Source of the DNA: Bacteroidota bacterium
Lineage (GTDB): Bacteria; Bacteroidota; Bacteroidia; UBA4408
Assembly: GCA_016718805.1 (NCBI GenBank)
Contig: JADKCP010000001.1
Span: forward strand, 434,001-498,000
Length of the DNA: 64,000 nucleotides
Reading direction: 5' to 3'
Shown here: positions 38,105 to 46,510 of the stretch, one piece after another
Numbering within the stretch: position 1 is the first letter of the stretch
How the letters are laid out: each line of letters opens with the position of its first letter
Position numbers and translations under genes: made by a program
The notes under the pieces: model-generated
What the model saw: the letters and a program-made list of their open reading frames with translations, nothing else
Told to the model about the DNA's origin: nothing
The model's database searches: none

Positions 38105-38938
38105 ATGGCAAGAACAACTCACGAAGCATTATTAGAAGCTGGATGTCACTTTGGACATCTTAAGCGCAAGTGGAATCCAAACATGGCTCCTTATATTTTT
38201 ATGGAGAAGAACGGGATTCACATCATCGACCTTAACAAAACTATGGTTAAGTTGGATGCTGCATCCGAGGCATTAAAGCAAATAGCAAAATCAGGTAAGA
38301 AAATATTGTTTGTTGCTACTAAAAAACAAGCAAAAGAAGTTGTTGCAAATAGCGTTAAGAACCTGAATATGCCCTATGTTACCGAGCGTTGGCCCGGTGG
38401 GATGTTAACCAACTTTGCAACCATTCGCAAAGCGGTTAAAAAGATGTCATCTATCGATAAAATGACTACTGATGGTACTTTCGACAATATTTCTAAAAAA
38501 GAAAAATTGCAAATTACACGTGAGCGCGCTAAACTGGAAAAAAACTTGGGAAGTATTGCTGACTTAACCCGTTTGCCAGCTGCTTTGTTTATTGTTGATA
38601 TTTTTAAGGAGCATATTGCCGTTGCAGAAGCAAAAAGATTAAACATTCCAACTTTCGGAATTGTAGATACTAACTCTGATCCTAATTTAGTTGATTACGC
38701 AATTCCTGCAAATGACGATGCAACCAAATCAATCCAATTGATTTTGGATGTTATTGCAAAAGCAGTTGAAGAAGGTTTATCGGAGCGTAAAGTTGATAAA
38801 GATAAGGATGATGAAGATGCTACAAAAGAAGAAGGAGAATTGGTAGCAGAAAATAGCGATGGTGGACGTTCAAGAAGAGGTCGTGGAGAAGATGGGGAAG
38901 AAAAAAGAACAGGAAAGCGCCCAAGAGCTAAAGCTTAA
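38105..38938 (+). CDS. rpsB: 30S ribosomal protein S2
   Basis: A 277-residue small-subunit protein. Motifs: LLEAGCHFGHLKRKWNPNMA, FVATKKQAKEVV, ERWPGGMLTNFATIRK, and the PTFGIVDTNSDPNLVDYAIP signature. The last 45 or so residues form a charged low-complexity tail (acidic, then Arg/Gly-rich) beyond the conserved core. The order rplM-rpsI-rpsB-tsf is standard in Bacteroidota. Confidence 0.97.
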   Translation: MARTTHEALLEAGCHFGHLKRKWNPNMAPYIFMEKNGIHIIDLNKTMVKLDAASEALKQIAKSGKKILFVATKKQAKEVVANSVKNLNMPYVTERWPGGMLTNFATIRKAVKKMSSIDKMTTDGTFDNISKKEKLQITRERAKLEKNLGSIADLTRLPAALFIVDIFKEHIAVAEAKRLNIPTFGIVDTNSDPNLVDYAIPANDDATKSIQLILDVIAKAVEEGLSERKVDKDKDDEDATKEEGELVAENSDGGRSRRGRGEDGEEKRTGKRPRAKA

Positions 38939-38989
38939 TCAAACAAACTATTTAATAATTAGAAGTTTAATACAAAACAAACTATAAAC

Positions 38990-39823
38990 ATGTCAGTTAT
39001 AACTATAACGGCTGCGGATGTTAACAAATTGAGAACTCAAACCGGAGCCGGAATGATGGATTGCAAAAAAGCCCTTATGGAAGCAGAAGGCGATTTTGAA
39101 AAAGCAGTTGATTATTTAAGAAAGAAAGGTCAAAAGGTTGCAGCTAATCGTGGTGATCGTGATGCAAAAGAAGGCTGTGTGTTGGCAAAAGTTACACCAG
39201 ATGCTAAAAGAGGTGTAGTTGTAACCCTTAGCTGTGAAACAGATTTCGTTGCAATAAACGAAGATTTCGTTGGATTTACTACCAGCTTGTTAAACTTGGC
39301 TATTGATAAAAATCCAGCTACTAGCGAAGCATTTTTAGCATTGCCATATGAGAACCTAACAGTTGCTGAAAAAATCACTGAATACGTAGGTAAAATTGGT
39401 GAAAAAATTGAATTATCACGCTACGAAGTAGTATCTGCTGAGAAGGTAGTTGCTTATATTCACCCAGGTAACAAATTAGCTACGCTTGTTGGATTTAACA
39501 AGTCAATTGCTGATGAACAAGTAGGTAAAGATGTTGCTATGCAAATTGCAGCTATGTCACCTGTTGCTGTTGATAAGGGAGATGTTGATCCTTCAATGTT
39601 AGAAAGAGAAGTTGAAATTGCTAAAGAGCAATTGCGCAATGAAGGTAAACCTGAAGACAAAATTGAAATGATTGCAAAAGGTAAAATTGAAAAGTTTTAC
39701 AAAGAATCAACCTTATTGAATCAGGAATTCATAAAAGATGGCAAAAAAACAGTTTCGCAATATTTAAATGATGCGGAAAAGGGCTTAACAGTTACCGCCT
39801 TTAAGCGTGTAGCATTAAGTTAA
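38990..39823 (+). CDS. tsf: Elongation factor Ts
   Basis: A 277-residue guanine-nucleotide exchange factor for EF-Tu. The N-terminal UBA-like part carries LRTQTGAGMMDCKKALMEA and the TDFV motif occurs in LSCETDFVAINEDF, the EF-Tu contact region. The C-terminal part (GKIEKFYKESTLLNQEFIKD) is complete. It is last in the ribosomal operon and is followed by a strong terminator. Confidence 0.97.
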   Translation: MSVITITAADVNKLRTQTGAGMMDCKKALMEAEGDFEKAVDYLRKKGQKVAANRGDRDAKEGCVLAKVTPDAKRGVVVTLSCETDFVAINEDFVGFTTSLLNLAIDKNPATSEAFLALPYENLTVAEKITEYVGKIGEKIELSRYEVVSAEKVVAYIHPGNKLATLVGFNKSIADEQVGKDVAMQIAAMSPVAVDKGDVDPSMLEREVEIAKEQLRNEGKPEDKIEMIAKGKIEKFYKESTLLNQEFIKDGKKTVSQYLNDAEKGLTVTAFKRVALS

Positions 39824-39835
39824 TTCGTTAAAAAT

Positions 39836-39868
39836 TGAATCCCGACTTTTAAGTCGGGATTTTTTTTG
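39836..39868 (+). terminator. Rho-independent terminator after tsf
   Basis: The perfect hairpin AATCCCGACTT / AAGTCGGGATT has a two-base centre and is followed by a T run. Confidence 0.9.
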
Positions 39869-40010
39869 CGCTAGAGTTTCGATTGTTCCTAGCCTTAACG
39901 GGTTAGATTAGTTGATTTGCAGAATAGAGCTTGAATTTTGACGGTAGACGAATACAAGGTTGAAAGAACAAATCCAGTAGTTACAAGACCAATAAATTAA
40001 AATTTGAACT

Positions 40011-40718
40011 ATGAAATATAAACGCGTTTTATTGAAATTGAGTGGAGAAGCTTTAATGGGTGAGAAACAATTCGGAATTGATCCTGCTCGATTAGGTCAA
40101 TATGCCAGCGATATTAAATCCATTGTTGAATTGGGAGCTGAAGTGGCAATTGTAATTGGTGGCGGAAATATTTTTAGAGGTATTCAAGCCGAAAAGGGTG
40201 GAATGGACCGAGTTCAAGGCGATTACATGGGAATGCTTGCCACAGTTATTAATAGCATGGCTTTGCAAAGCGCGCTTGAACGATTAAATGTAAATACCCG
40301 ATTGATGTCGGCAATTAAAATGGAACAAATTTGTGAACCGTTTATCCGCAGAAGGGCTGTTCGGCATTTGGAAAAAGGAAGAGTAGTAATTTTTGGAGCA
40401 GGAACAGGAAATCCATATTTTACAACAGACACAGCTGCTTCGTTACGCGCAATTGAAATAGAAGCAAACGTAATTTTAAAAGGAACACGTGTAGATGGAA
40501 TTTATACTGCCGATCCTGAAAAAGATAAGTCAGCAACAAAATACGACACTATTTCATTTAATGAAGTGTATGAAAAAGGCTTGAACGTTATGGACATGAC
40601 AGCCTTTACTTTGTGCAATGAAAACAAACTACCAATCGTGGTTTTTGATATGAATACTGGCGGTAATTTGAAGCAATTGATGCTTGGAAATAAAATTGGA
40701 ACCTTGGTTGAATTCTAA
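40011..40718 (+). CDS. pyrH: UMP kinase
   Basis: A 235-residue cytosolic hexameric kinase converting UMP to UDP with ATP. It belongs to the amino-acid-kinase fold: YKRVLLKLSGEALMG at the N-terminus, the phosphate-binding IVIGGGNIFRG, DYMGMLATVINSMAL, GTGNPYFTTDTAA and DGIYTADPEKD are all present. It follows tsf, as in many bacteria, but is separated from it by a terminator and 187 bp, so it probably has its own promoter. The usual downstream frr gene is not here; a convergent ahcY follows. Confidence 0.96.
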   Translation: MKYKRVLLKLSGEALMGEKQFGIDPARLGQYASDIKSIVELGAEVAIVIGGGNIFRGIQAEKGGMDRVQGDYMGMLATVINSMALQSALERLNVNTRLMSAIKMEQICEPFIRRRAVRHLEKGRVVIFGAGTGNPYFTTDTAASLRAIEIEANVILKGTRVDGIYTADPEKDKSATKYDTISFNEVYEKGLNVMDMTAFTLCNENKLPIVVFDMNTGGNLKQLMLGNKIGTLVEF

Positions 40719-40730
40719 ATTAAAATTGGT

Positions 40731-40769
40731 AAAAAAAGGGGAAAAAGTATAACTTTTTCCCCTTTTTTT
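40731..40769. terminator. Bidirectional terminator between pyrH and ahcY
   Basis: A long perfect hairpin, AAAAAAAGGGGAAAAAGT / ACTTTTTCCCCTTTTTTT, with a three-base loop. It has T runs on both strands. Confidence 0.9.
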
Positions 40770-40784
40770 ATTGCTAATAGGTGA

Positions 40785-42104
40785 TTAGTAGCGATACATC
40801 TCTTGTTTGAAAGGACCTTCTACTGATACTCCAATATACTTAGCTTGATCAGGACTTAATACATCCAATTCAACTCCAATTTTTGAAAGGTGTAAGCGGG
40901 CAACCTTTTCATCTAAATGCTTAGGTAACGTATACACTTTGTTTTCGTAATTTTTGCTGTTTTGCCAAAGTTCTAGTTGTGCTAGCGTTTGGTTTGTAAA
41001 TGAATTACTCATTACAAAAGATGGATGACCGGTTGCACAACCTAAGTTTACCAATCTACCTTCAGCCAAAACTAAAATGTGTTTCCCATCAACAGTATAT
41101 AAGTCAACCTGAGGTTTAATTTCATTTTTACTGCTACCATAATTTTTATTGAGCCAAGCCATATCAATTTCATTGTCGAAGTGACCAATGTTGCAAACAA
41201 TAGCCTTGTCTTTCATAGCTTTAAAATGACGGTCAACAATAATGTTTTTATTACCGGTAGCAGTAACAATAATGTCTGCTTCTTTCACTGCCGTATCCAT
41301 TTTTTTCACTTCGTATCCTTCCATTGCAGCTTGTAGAGCACAAATTGGATCGATTTCAGTAACGATTACTCGAACACCAGCATTTTTTAGAGAGTCTGCA
41401 GAACCTTTTCCAACATCTCCAAAACCGGCAACTACAGCAACTTTTCCGGCCATCATAATATCGGTAGCACGGCGAATTGCATCAACCAATGATTCACGGC
41501 AACCGTATTTGTTATCAAATTTTGATTTTGTTACAGAGTCATTAATATTGATAGCTGGAATTGGCAAAGTACCATTTGCAACACGCTCGTGTAAACGATG
41601 AACACCGGTAGTTGTTTCTTCGGATAATCCTTTAATTCCTTTAACTAATTCCGGATAACGATCAAACACCATGTTTGTTAAATCGCCACCATCATCTAAA
41701 ATCATGTTTAATGGTTTTCCACCTTCAAAAGCATGCAAGGTTTGTTCAATACACCAATCAAACTCAGTTTCATTCATACCTTTCCAAGCAAAAACCGGAG
41801 TACCTGCAGCAGCAATAGCAGCAGCAGCTTGATCCTGGGTTGAAAAAATATTGCAAGACGACCAGCTTACTTCAGCTCCTAATACTTGCAAAGTTTCGAT
41901 TAGAACAGCGGTTTGTATTGTCATGTGAAGGCAACCAGCAATGCGGGCTCCTTTTAATGGTTTACTAGCACCAAATTCTTCTCTCAGGCTCATTAAGCCC
42001 GGCATTTCTGCTTCGGCCAACATAATTTCCTTACGTCCCCATGCAGCAAGAGAAATGTCTTTTACTTTAAATTTCTCTGTTTTATTCATTGTTAAATTTT
42101 CCAT
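40785..42104 (-). CDS. ahcY: Adenosylhomocysteinase
   Basis: A 439-residue NAD-dependent enzyme that splits S-adenosylhomocysteine into homocysteine and adenosine in the methyl cycle. Motifs: LAAWGRKEIMLAEAEMPGLM, GCLHMTIQTAVLIETL, the NAD-binding AGFGDVGKGSADSL, and the C-terminal PDQAKYIGVSVEGPFKQEMY RY end typical of the family (LSPDQAKYIGV). The frame is open to 42194, but an exact -7 box lies at 42189-42182, so that longer start would precede the transcript. MENLTMNKTEKF at 42104 is the preferred start, with MNKTEKF at 42089 as an alternative. The leader of about 70 bases can form a stem of CAATCTT and AAGATTG; I recognise no known riboswitch in it. Confidence 0.93.
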   Translation of the reverse strand: MENLTMNKTEKFKVKDISLAAWGRKEIMLAEAEMPGLMSLREEFGASKPLKGARIAGCLHMTIQTAVLIETLQVLGAEVSWSSCNIFSTQDQAAAAIAAAGTPVFAWKGMNETEFDWCIEQTLHAFEGGKPLNMILDDGGDLTNMVFDRYPELVKGIKGLSEETTTGVHRLHERVANGTLPIPAININDSVTKSKFDNKYGCRESLVDAIRRATDIMMAGKVAVVAGFGDVGKGSADSLKNAGVRVIVTEIDPICALQAAMEGYEVKKMDTAVKEADIIVTATGNKNIIVDRHFKAMKDKAIVCNIGHFDNEIDMAWLNKNYGSSKNEIKPQVDLYTVDGKHILVLAEGRLVNLGCATGHPSFVMSNSFTNQTLAQLELWQNSKNYENKVYTLPKHLDEKVARLHLSKIGVELDVLSPDQAKYIGVSVEGPFKQEMYRY

Positions 42105-42181
42105 GTTGATTTTTTTTGTTTTACCTAATCCAGTAACAATCTTTGTTGTGTATTGTTTTAAGATTGCTCGAAAAAGGGACG

Positions 42182-42189
42182 CAAATTTA
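42182..42189 (-). promoter_or_regulatory. -7 box of ahcY
   Basis: TAAATTTG on the minus strand is an exact TAnnTTTG match, 77 bp upstream of the ATG at 42104. It decides against the longer open frame as the real start. Confidence 0.5.
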
Positions 42190-42247
42190 AGCAATAGCTA
42201 TGAGAGATACAATTTTTTAGGCTGCGAATTCTATAGATTCGAAATAG

Positions 42248-45200
42248 TTATAAAACCACTTCAATGGTAACCTTGGTTCCTTTACCAACAGTGCTTTCAA
42301 TGAACAATTTGCCTTCAATAAGTTCAAGTAATTCGGTAATTATTAAATAACCCAGTCCGTTTCCATTTTCGCCCGATGAAATATTTATCGAGACCTGCGC
42401 TTCTTTTTTCAGGGTTTTTTTAACCCTATTTAGCAGTTCTTCATTCATACCATATCCTGAATCTTCAATAGAAATATAATAAGTAGAAGCGATTTGATGT
42501 GCCGAAATCTGTATACGTCCCTGATGTGTAAACTTTACTGAATTAGAAACCAGATTGTGCAAAATAATAGAGATAATGTTTTTGTCGGTTTTAATTACAT
42601 CATCAAATGATACTAAATTGATAATTTCGGTTCCCTTACTTGCAGCTATTTCGCTAAACATTTCGGTAATTTCTTCAGCTAAAACTCCAATTGCTACATT
42701 GGTTTTATGAACAACAATGCGTTTGTTTTGATGCTTTATCCAGTTTAAAATATTTTGAGCATTGTCATAAAGCCTTTCAGAAGTGTTTTTAATATCGCTT
42801 AAAGCACTTTGTATTTTTTCCTTTTCAAGCAAGGTAGTTTTATCGGCTCCTTTACTTGCTACCATTTTAATGAAGCGCAAAGGAGTTAATATATCGTGTG
42901 AGATGATGGAAATAAGTTTATCTTTTTCGGATACAGAATTTTGTAGTTCTTTGTTTGCAACAGTCAATTCAAAAGTACGTTGCTTTACATTTTCTTCAAG
43001 CAAGGTATTTCTATTCTTGATATTTTTGGCGTAAATTCTTGCAATCACAATAATTAAAAATATTACTCCCGAAATACAGAGCAAAATAAACCACCAAGTT
43101 TCAAAATACTTTTTTTCAATATGTATCGGGATTTCTATGGTGACAAATGTTGGTTGAAGCAAACGGCTTCTTTTGCGAAGTTGAAGCACATACTCACCGG
43201 AAGGTAAGTTTGAAAAATAAATACTACGCTGCAATCCCGGCAGTGCTATCCAATCTTTCGAATAACCAATTAGCTTGTATTCTAAAAATAAATTCTCAGT
43301 ATTTCCCCAATAAGGCGTGGTGAAATCAATTTGTAAATTCGCAACGTTGGCCGGAGTTGTTATAGATGTGGGGCTTACGACCGGTTTACCATCGAGGTAA
43401 GCTGCGTCAATGTAAATGGGCGATTCGGTTATAAATTCGCCAATGTTATTAGGTTTAAACCAAACCAATCCGTCCATCGTTGGGAGCGACAAATAGCCAT
43501 TTTTCAAATATAAAAAGGAAGGGTTCGCACCGCCATTAAACTCAGTACAATGAATTCCATTTTCTTCTCCAAAATATTCATAAACGAGATGATGTGTTGT
43601 GTCGTTGAAATAAGTTATCAGTTCATTTATGCCAGCTCTAAAAAGTCCTTTGTTTGTGGATATCCATGCATACTTCGTATGGTCAACAAAAATAGCATGC
43701 ACTTGTCTTAACCCACCGGTTTTATCAGCTGGCATATGCACAGTTTTCCCATCTTTATAAAAATAGTAACCTCCGCCATTGGTACCAACCATTAAATAAT
43801 CGTCATAAAAGGAAATGTTATAAGGGAATTTTAAGTAAAGCGATTTGAGGGTATCAACCGTTTTCGATTGTTCGTTGTAGCTATATACACCGGTAAAATT
43901 GCAAAACCATAGTTTGCGGTCTTTCCCTCTAAATATTTGCGATTGGTTTGTATTTGTTTCTCCTTTGTTTAAATAAACATTTAATTTAATAGAATCGTTT
44001 TTTACATAAAAAAAACCTCTTGTTGAACCGACCCACAGTGAATCGCCTTCTTCAACAAATGAAAATGGAATTTCATTTGTTGGATTATAAATTTGTTTCT
44101 GTTCACCGCTAAGGGTGTTGTATTTAATGATGCGTGCATTTTGTCGCAACCATAAAAATCCTTTACTGTCTTTAAAAATATTTTCTTCAGGTTCACTTTT
44201 AATATTCCACTTGCTTTTAGCCCCCCCATTTATGGTAAAGTCACGACTCCAATCGGTAAACAATGTATTACTGTCTATTTCAATTTGAGTATAATAAGCA
44301 TTGCTTGTATTGTTTTCCGGAGTGGGATAGGTAAGTGTTTTGAATAAAGCTTCTTTGTAAATAAACAATCCGCGAGTATCGGTACCAAAAGCGATAAAGC
44401 GATTTTTAGAGCTATATATTACCGACGTTATTGAACAATTGTCGGGAACAGCATCAGTAAGTAAATCACATGTAACTAGCGTTTTATTTGTAGCGGATGC
44501 AGTAAGCGAGTAGAGTGAATTATTGATAAGCAAGCAAGGGTCGGAATTATTATAGTCCCAAAATAAATCACTGATACCTTTATTCGAATCAGAAAAATCA
44601 ATTTTGTTAAGTAAGTTGCCAGAAAGTTTACATTCAGTAACTGTGAGCTTATTTTCATCCAACAAATACAATTTATTTGTTTGGGAAAAAAAGTAATAGT
44701 GCCCATTAATTCTTACAAATTGTGAAGGTTGATAAGGGAGAAGATTTACTTCAGTTACTAACTTTCCATTTTTGTAATGAAGCAATCCATCTTTGCTTCG
44801 GATAAAATAATTGTTTTCACTAACCGGCAGCAAGGTAAAGGGATATATTAAAGATTTTTTATCGATGTTTTTATTGATGTGCGGGTTGAGTAATTTAAGG
44901 TAGGTTGACGAGGTGGGAATAATACCATTAATAGTGTAACTATTTAACGAATTAATTACTGATTTGCGCAAGGTATCTTCCTTATTGTTGTAAAATCTGA
45001 AAACCCCGCCATCGGCATCTAAAATCAGCATTTCGCCGGCCATGGTTTTACATAATTGTAAAGAGCCATAAGTATTGATGGTAGAAAAGTATTTACGAAA
45101 TTGTTTCCCATCAAAGCGCATTAAACCATCATCAAAAGAAGCCCATAAAAAGTTTGATGTGTCTAAAAAGAGCGAGTAAACATTGTTTTCGGTGAGCCCG

Positions 45201-45313
45201 TTTTTAGAATTATAATTTATTGAAGTGTATTCTGCCTTGGCTATTTTTACTGGAGCTAAACCAATAAATAGAACAAATAACGAAAGAATAAAACGAGCCA
45301 GAATTTTCTTCAT
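42248..45313 (-). CDS. Two-propeller sensor histidine kinase (HisKA type), cassette C
   Basis: A 1021-residue kinase with the same length and order as the cassette B kinase. A signal peptide ending near AKAE precedes a periplasmic propeller region (FLWASFDDGLMRFDG, KYAWISTNKGLF), a Y_Y_Y domain (about 658-724), one membrane helix (about 738-762), a HisKA domain with H806 in SIISHDILTPLRF, and an HATPase domain (NLVSNSVKFTHQG, EDSGYGM, GNGLGY). Its gene follows the regulator at 45344-45976 by 30 bp, rather than overlapping as in B. The sensor halves of B and C share many short blocks (for example HYGEEEGIV / YFGEENGIH, SLPNGEGLVWFKP / SLPTMDGLVWFKP), so the pair arose by duplication. The ligand is unknown. 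Confidence 0.93.
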   Translation of the reverse strand: MKKILARFILSLFVLFIGLAPVKIAKAEYTSINYNSKNGLTENNVYSLFLDTSNFLWASFDDGLMRFDGKQFRKYFSTINTYGSLQLCKTMAGEMLILDADGGVFRFYNNKEDTLRKSVINSLNSYTINGIIPTSSTYLKLLNPHINKNIDKKSLIYPFTLLPVSENNYFIRSKDGLLHYKNGKLVTEVNLLPYQPSQFVRINGHYYFFSQTNKLYLLDENKLTVTECKLSGNLLNKIDFSDSNKGISDLFWDYNNSDPCLLINNSLYSLTASATNKTLVTCDLLTDAVPDNCSITSVIYSSKNRFIAFGTDTRGLFIYKEALFKTLTYPTPENNTSNAYYTQIEIDSNTLFTDWSRDFTINGGAKSKWNIKSEPEENIFKDSKGFLWLRQNARIIKYNTLSGEQKQIYNPTNEIPFSFVEEGDSLWVGSTRGFFYVKNDSIKLNVYLNKGETNTNQSQIFRGKDRKLWFCNFTGVYSYNEQSKTVDTLKSLYLKFPYNISFYDDYLMVGTNGGGYYFYKDGKTVHMPADKTGGLRQVHAIFVDHTKYAWISTNKGLFRAGINELITYFNDTTHHLVYEYFGEENGIHCTEFNGGANPSFLYLKNGYLSLPTMDGLVWFKPNNIGEFITESPIYIDAAYLDGKPVVSPTSITTPANVANLQIDFTTPYWGNTENLFLEYKLIGYSKDWIALPGLQRSIYFSNLPSGEYVLQLRKRSRLLQPTFVTIEIPIHIEKKYFETWWFILLCISGVIFLIIVIARIYAKNIKNRNTLLEENVKQRTFELTVANKELQNSVSEKDKLISIISHDILTPLRFIKMVASKGADKTTLLEKEKIQSALSDIKNTSERLYDNAQNILNWIKHQNKRIVVHKTNVAIGVLAEEITEMFSEIAASKGTEIINLVSFDDVIKTDKNIISIILHNLVSNSVKFTHQGRIQISAHQIASTYYISIEDSGYGMNEELLNRVKKTLKKEAQVSINISSGENGNGLGYLIITELLELIEGKLFIESTVGKGTKVTIEVVL

Positions 45314-45343
45314 TTCAGTGTTTGATGCACGTAATAGTAGGAA

Positions 45344-45976
45344 TCAAACATTGTACATCTGAGCCAGATTTTGCAGATCAATAATATTTGAAACACCTAA
45401 TTTATCGAACAAGCGCGCTTTAAAAGTTGCAGCAGTTGAACTTTTAATATCCAGTTCGCGCGATATTTCCTTTACACCTTGCCCTTTTAAAAGCCTTATT
45501 AATACAGCAGTTTCACGAGTAGAAAGTTGTTCGAAAGGAGATTTTTGTAAACGTGTTTTTGGATTTTTATGTGTTTCAATAATATCGTTGAGGTTTGAGC
45601 TTAGGTATTTTTTACCATCTAAAAACATTCTTAAAGCAGTTAATACTTCCGGTTCAGGACTTAACTTGCTTAAGAATCCATCTGCCCCCATTTGTATCAT
45701 ACGCCGGCCAAAAATATCTTCAGGGCTCATGGTATAGATTAAAATCTTAATGTTTGGATATTCTTTTCGCAACTCACCAAAAATTTCCATAACATTACCA
45801 TCCTGCAATTGCATGTCTAAAATTAAATGAGTAAAAGCATGCTTTTTTAACAGCGGAAATATTTCAGTAGTTGATTCCGCTTCAACAATTTCAAACTGTC
45901 CAAAGTTTGAATCTAAAAGAAATACTAAACCCCTTCGAATGATAACATGATCGTCGGCTATTAAAATACAAGGCAT
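45344..45976 (-). CDS. LuxR/NarL-family response regulator, cassette C
   Basis: A 210-residue regulator. The receiver domain has CILIADDHVIIRRGL, the phospho-acceptor D54 in LILDMQLQDGN, and a Lys in GFLSKLSPEPE. The LuxR-type helix-turn-helix (LSTRETAVLIRLLKGQGVKE, KSSTAATFKARLFDKLGV) is close to that of the cassette B regulator. It is first in the minus-strand operon with its kinase and divergent from the giant gene at 46511 across 534 bp. The matching recognition region and the shared operator suggest that the B and C regulators could bind each other's sites. Confidence 0.93.
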   Translation of the reverse strand: MPCILIADDHVIIRRGLVFLLDSNFGQFEIVEAESTTEIFPLLKKHAFTHLILDMQLQDGNVMEIFGELRKEYPNIKILIYTMSPEDIFGRRMIQMGADGFLSKLSPEPEVLTALRMFLDGKKYLSSNLNDIIETHKNPKTRLQKSPFEQLSTRETAVLIRLLKGQGVKEISRELDIKSSTAATFKARLFDKLGVSNIIDLQNLAQMYNV

Positions 45977-46510
45977 AGTATAAATTTGGATTTATTAATA
46001 CATGGTGGCAGAAATACAACTGTGGCTTAGCTGAATTCCTTTACGATGTTACTGCGAATATAAATTTTAAAAAACAAAATTGCAATAAATTTCTTACTAG
46101 TTTGCCTTATTTATTAAACATACTCTTGCATTTGTTGTGTTAAAGAGTGAAAAAAAAATGCTTGCACAAAAAAATTTATGCAACCTTATTTCGTGTGCTT
46201 TTTCACAAATACCAAAATTAATTTAACCTAAATATTCATCGAGTTATTTACTTGTGGTCAGTTTTCGAAATCGAACTTATTACTCGTCAACAGGGCTTAT
46301 CTTCAAATCGATTATAAGTGTTTTTTAGTTTCTATAGCTGAATTATACAAAGGATATTTCAATCGACAATTTTGTGTGTTTTAACGAAAATAACGGTTTG
46401 TAGCTTATGTGCTACATGTATTTTTTTTTGTGCATTTAATTTTGACCCAATAAAGTTTTTTAAGTGTACCTCGTTTTTGTGTCAAGTAAATAAAAATTAA
46501 TAGTAACAAA
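45977..46510. other. 534 bp divergent regulatory region of cassette C
   Basis: AT-rich, with no credible gene. The type 2 operator and -7 box of the giant gene lie at 46399-46444; nothing else in the region was recognised. The giant mRNA leader would be about 60 bases. Confidence 0.6.
46399..46444 (+). promoter_or_regulatory. Type 2 operator plus -7 box, cassette C giant promoter
   Basis: The inverted repeat TGTAGC-TTATGT-GCTACA (46399-46416) has perfect six-base arms and the same 18 bp length as the cassette B repeat. The exact -7 box TAATTTTG (46437-46444) starts 21 bases after it, the same distance as in cassette B. Confidence 0.7.
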
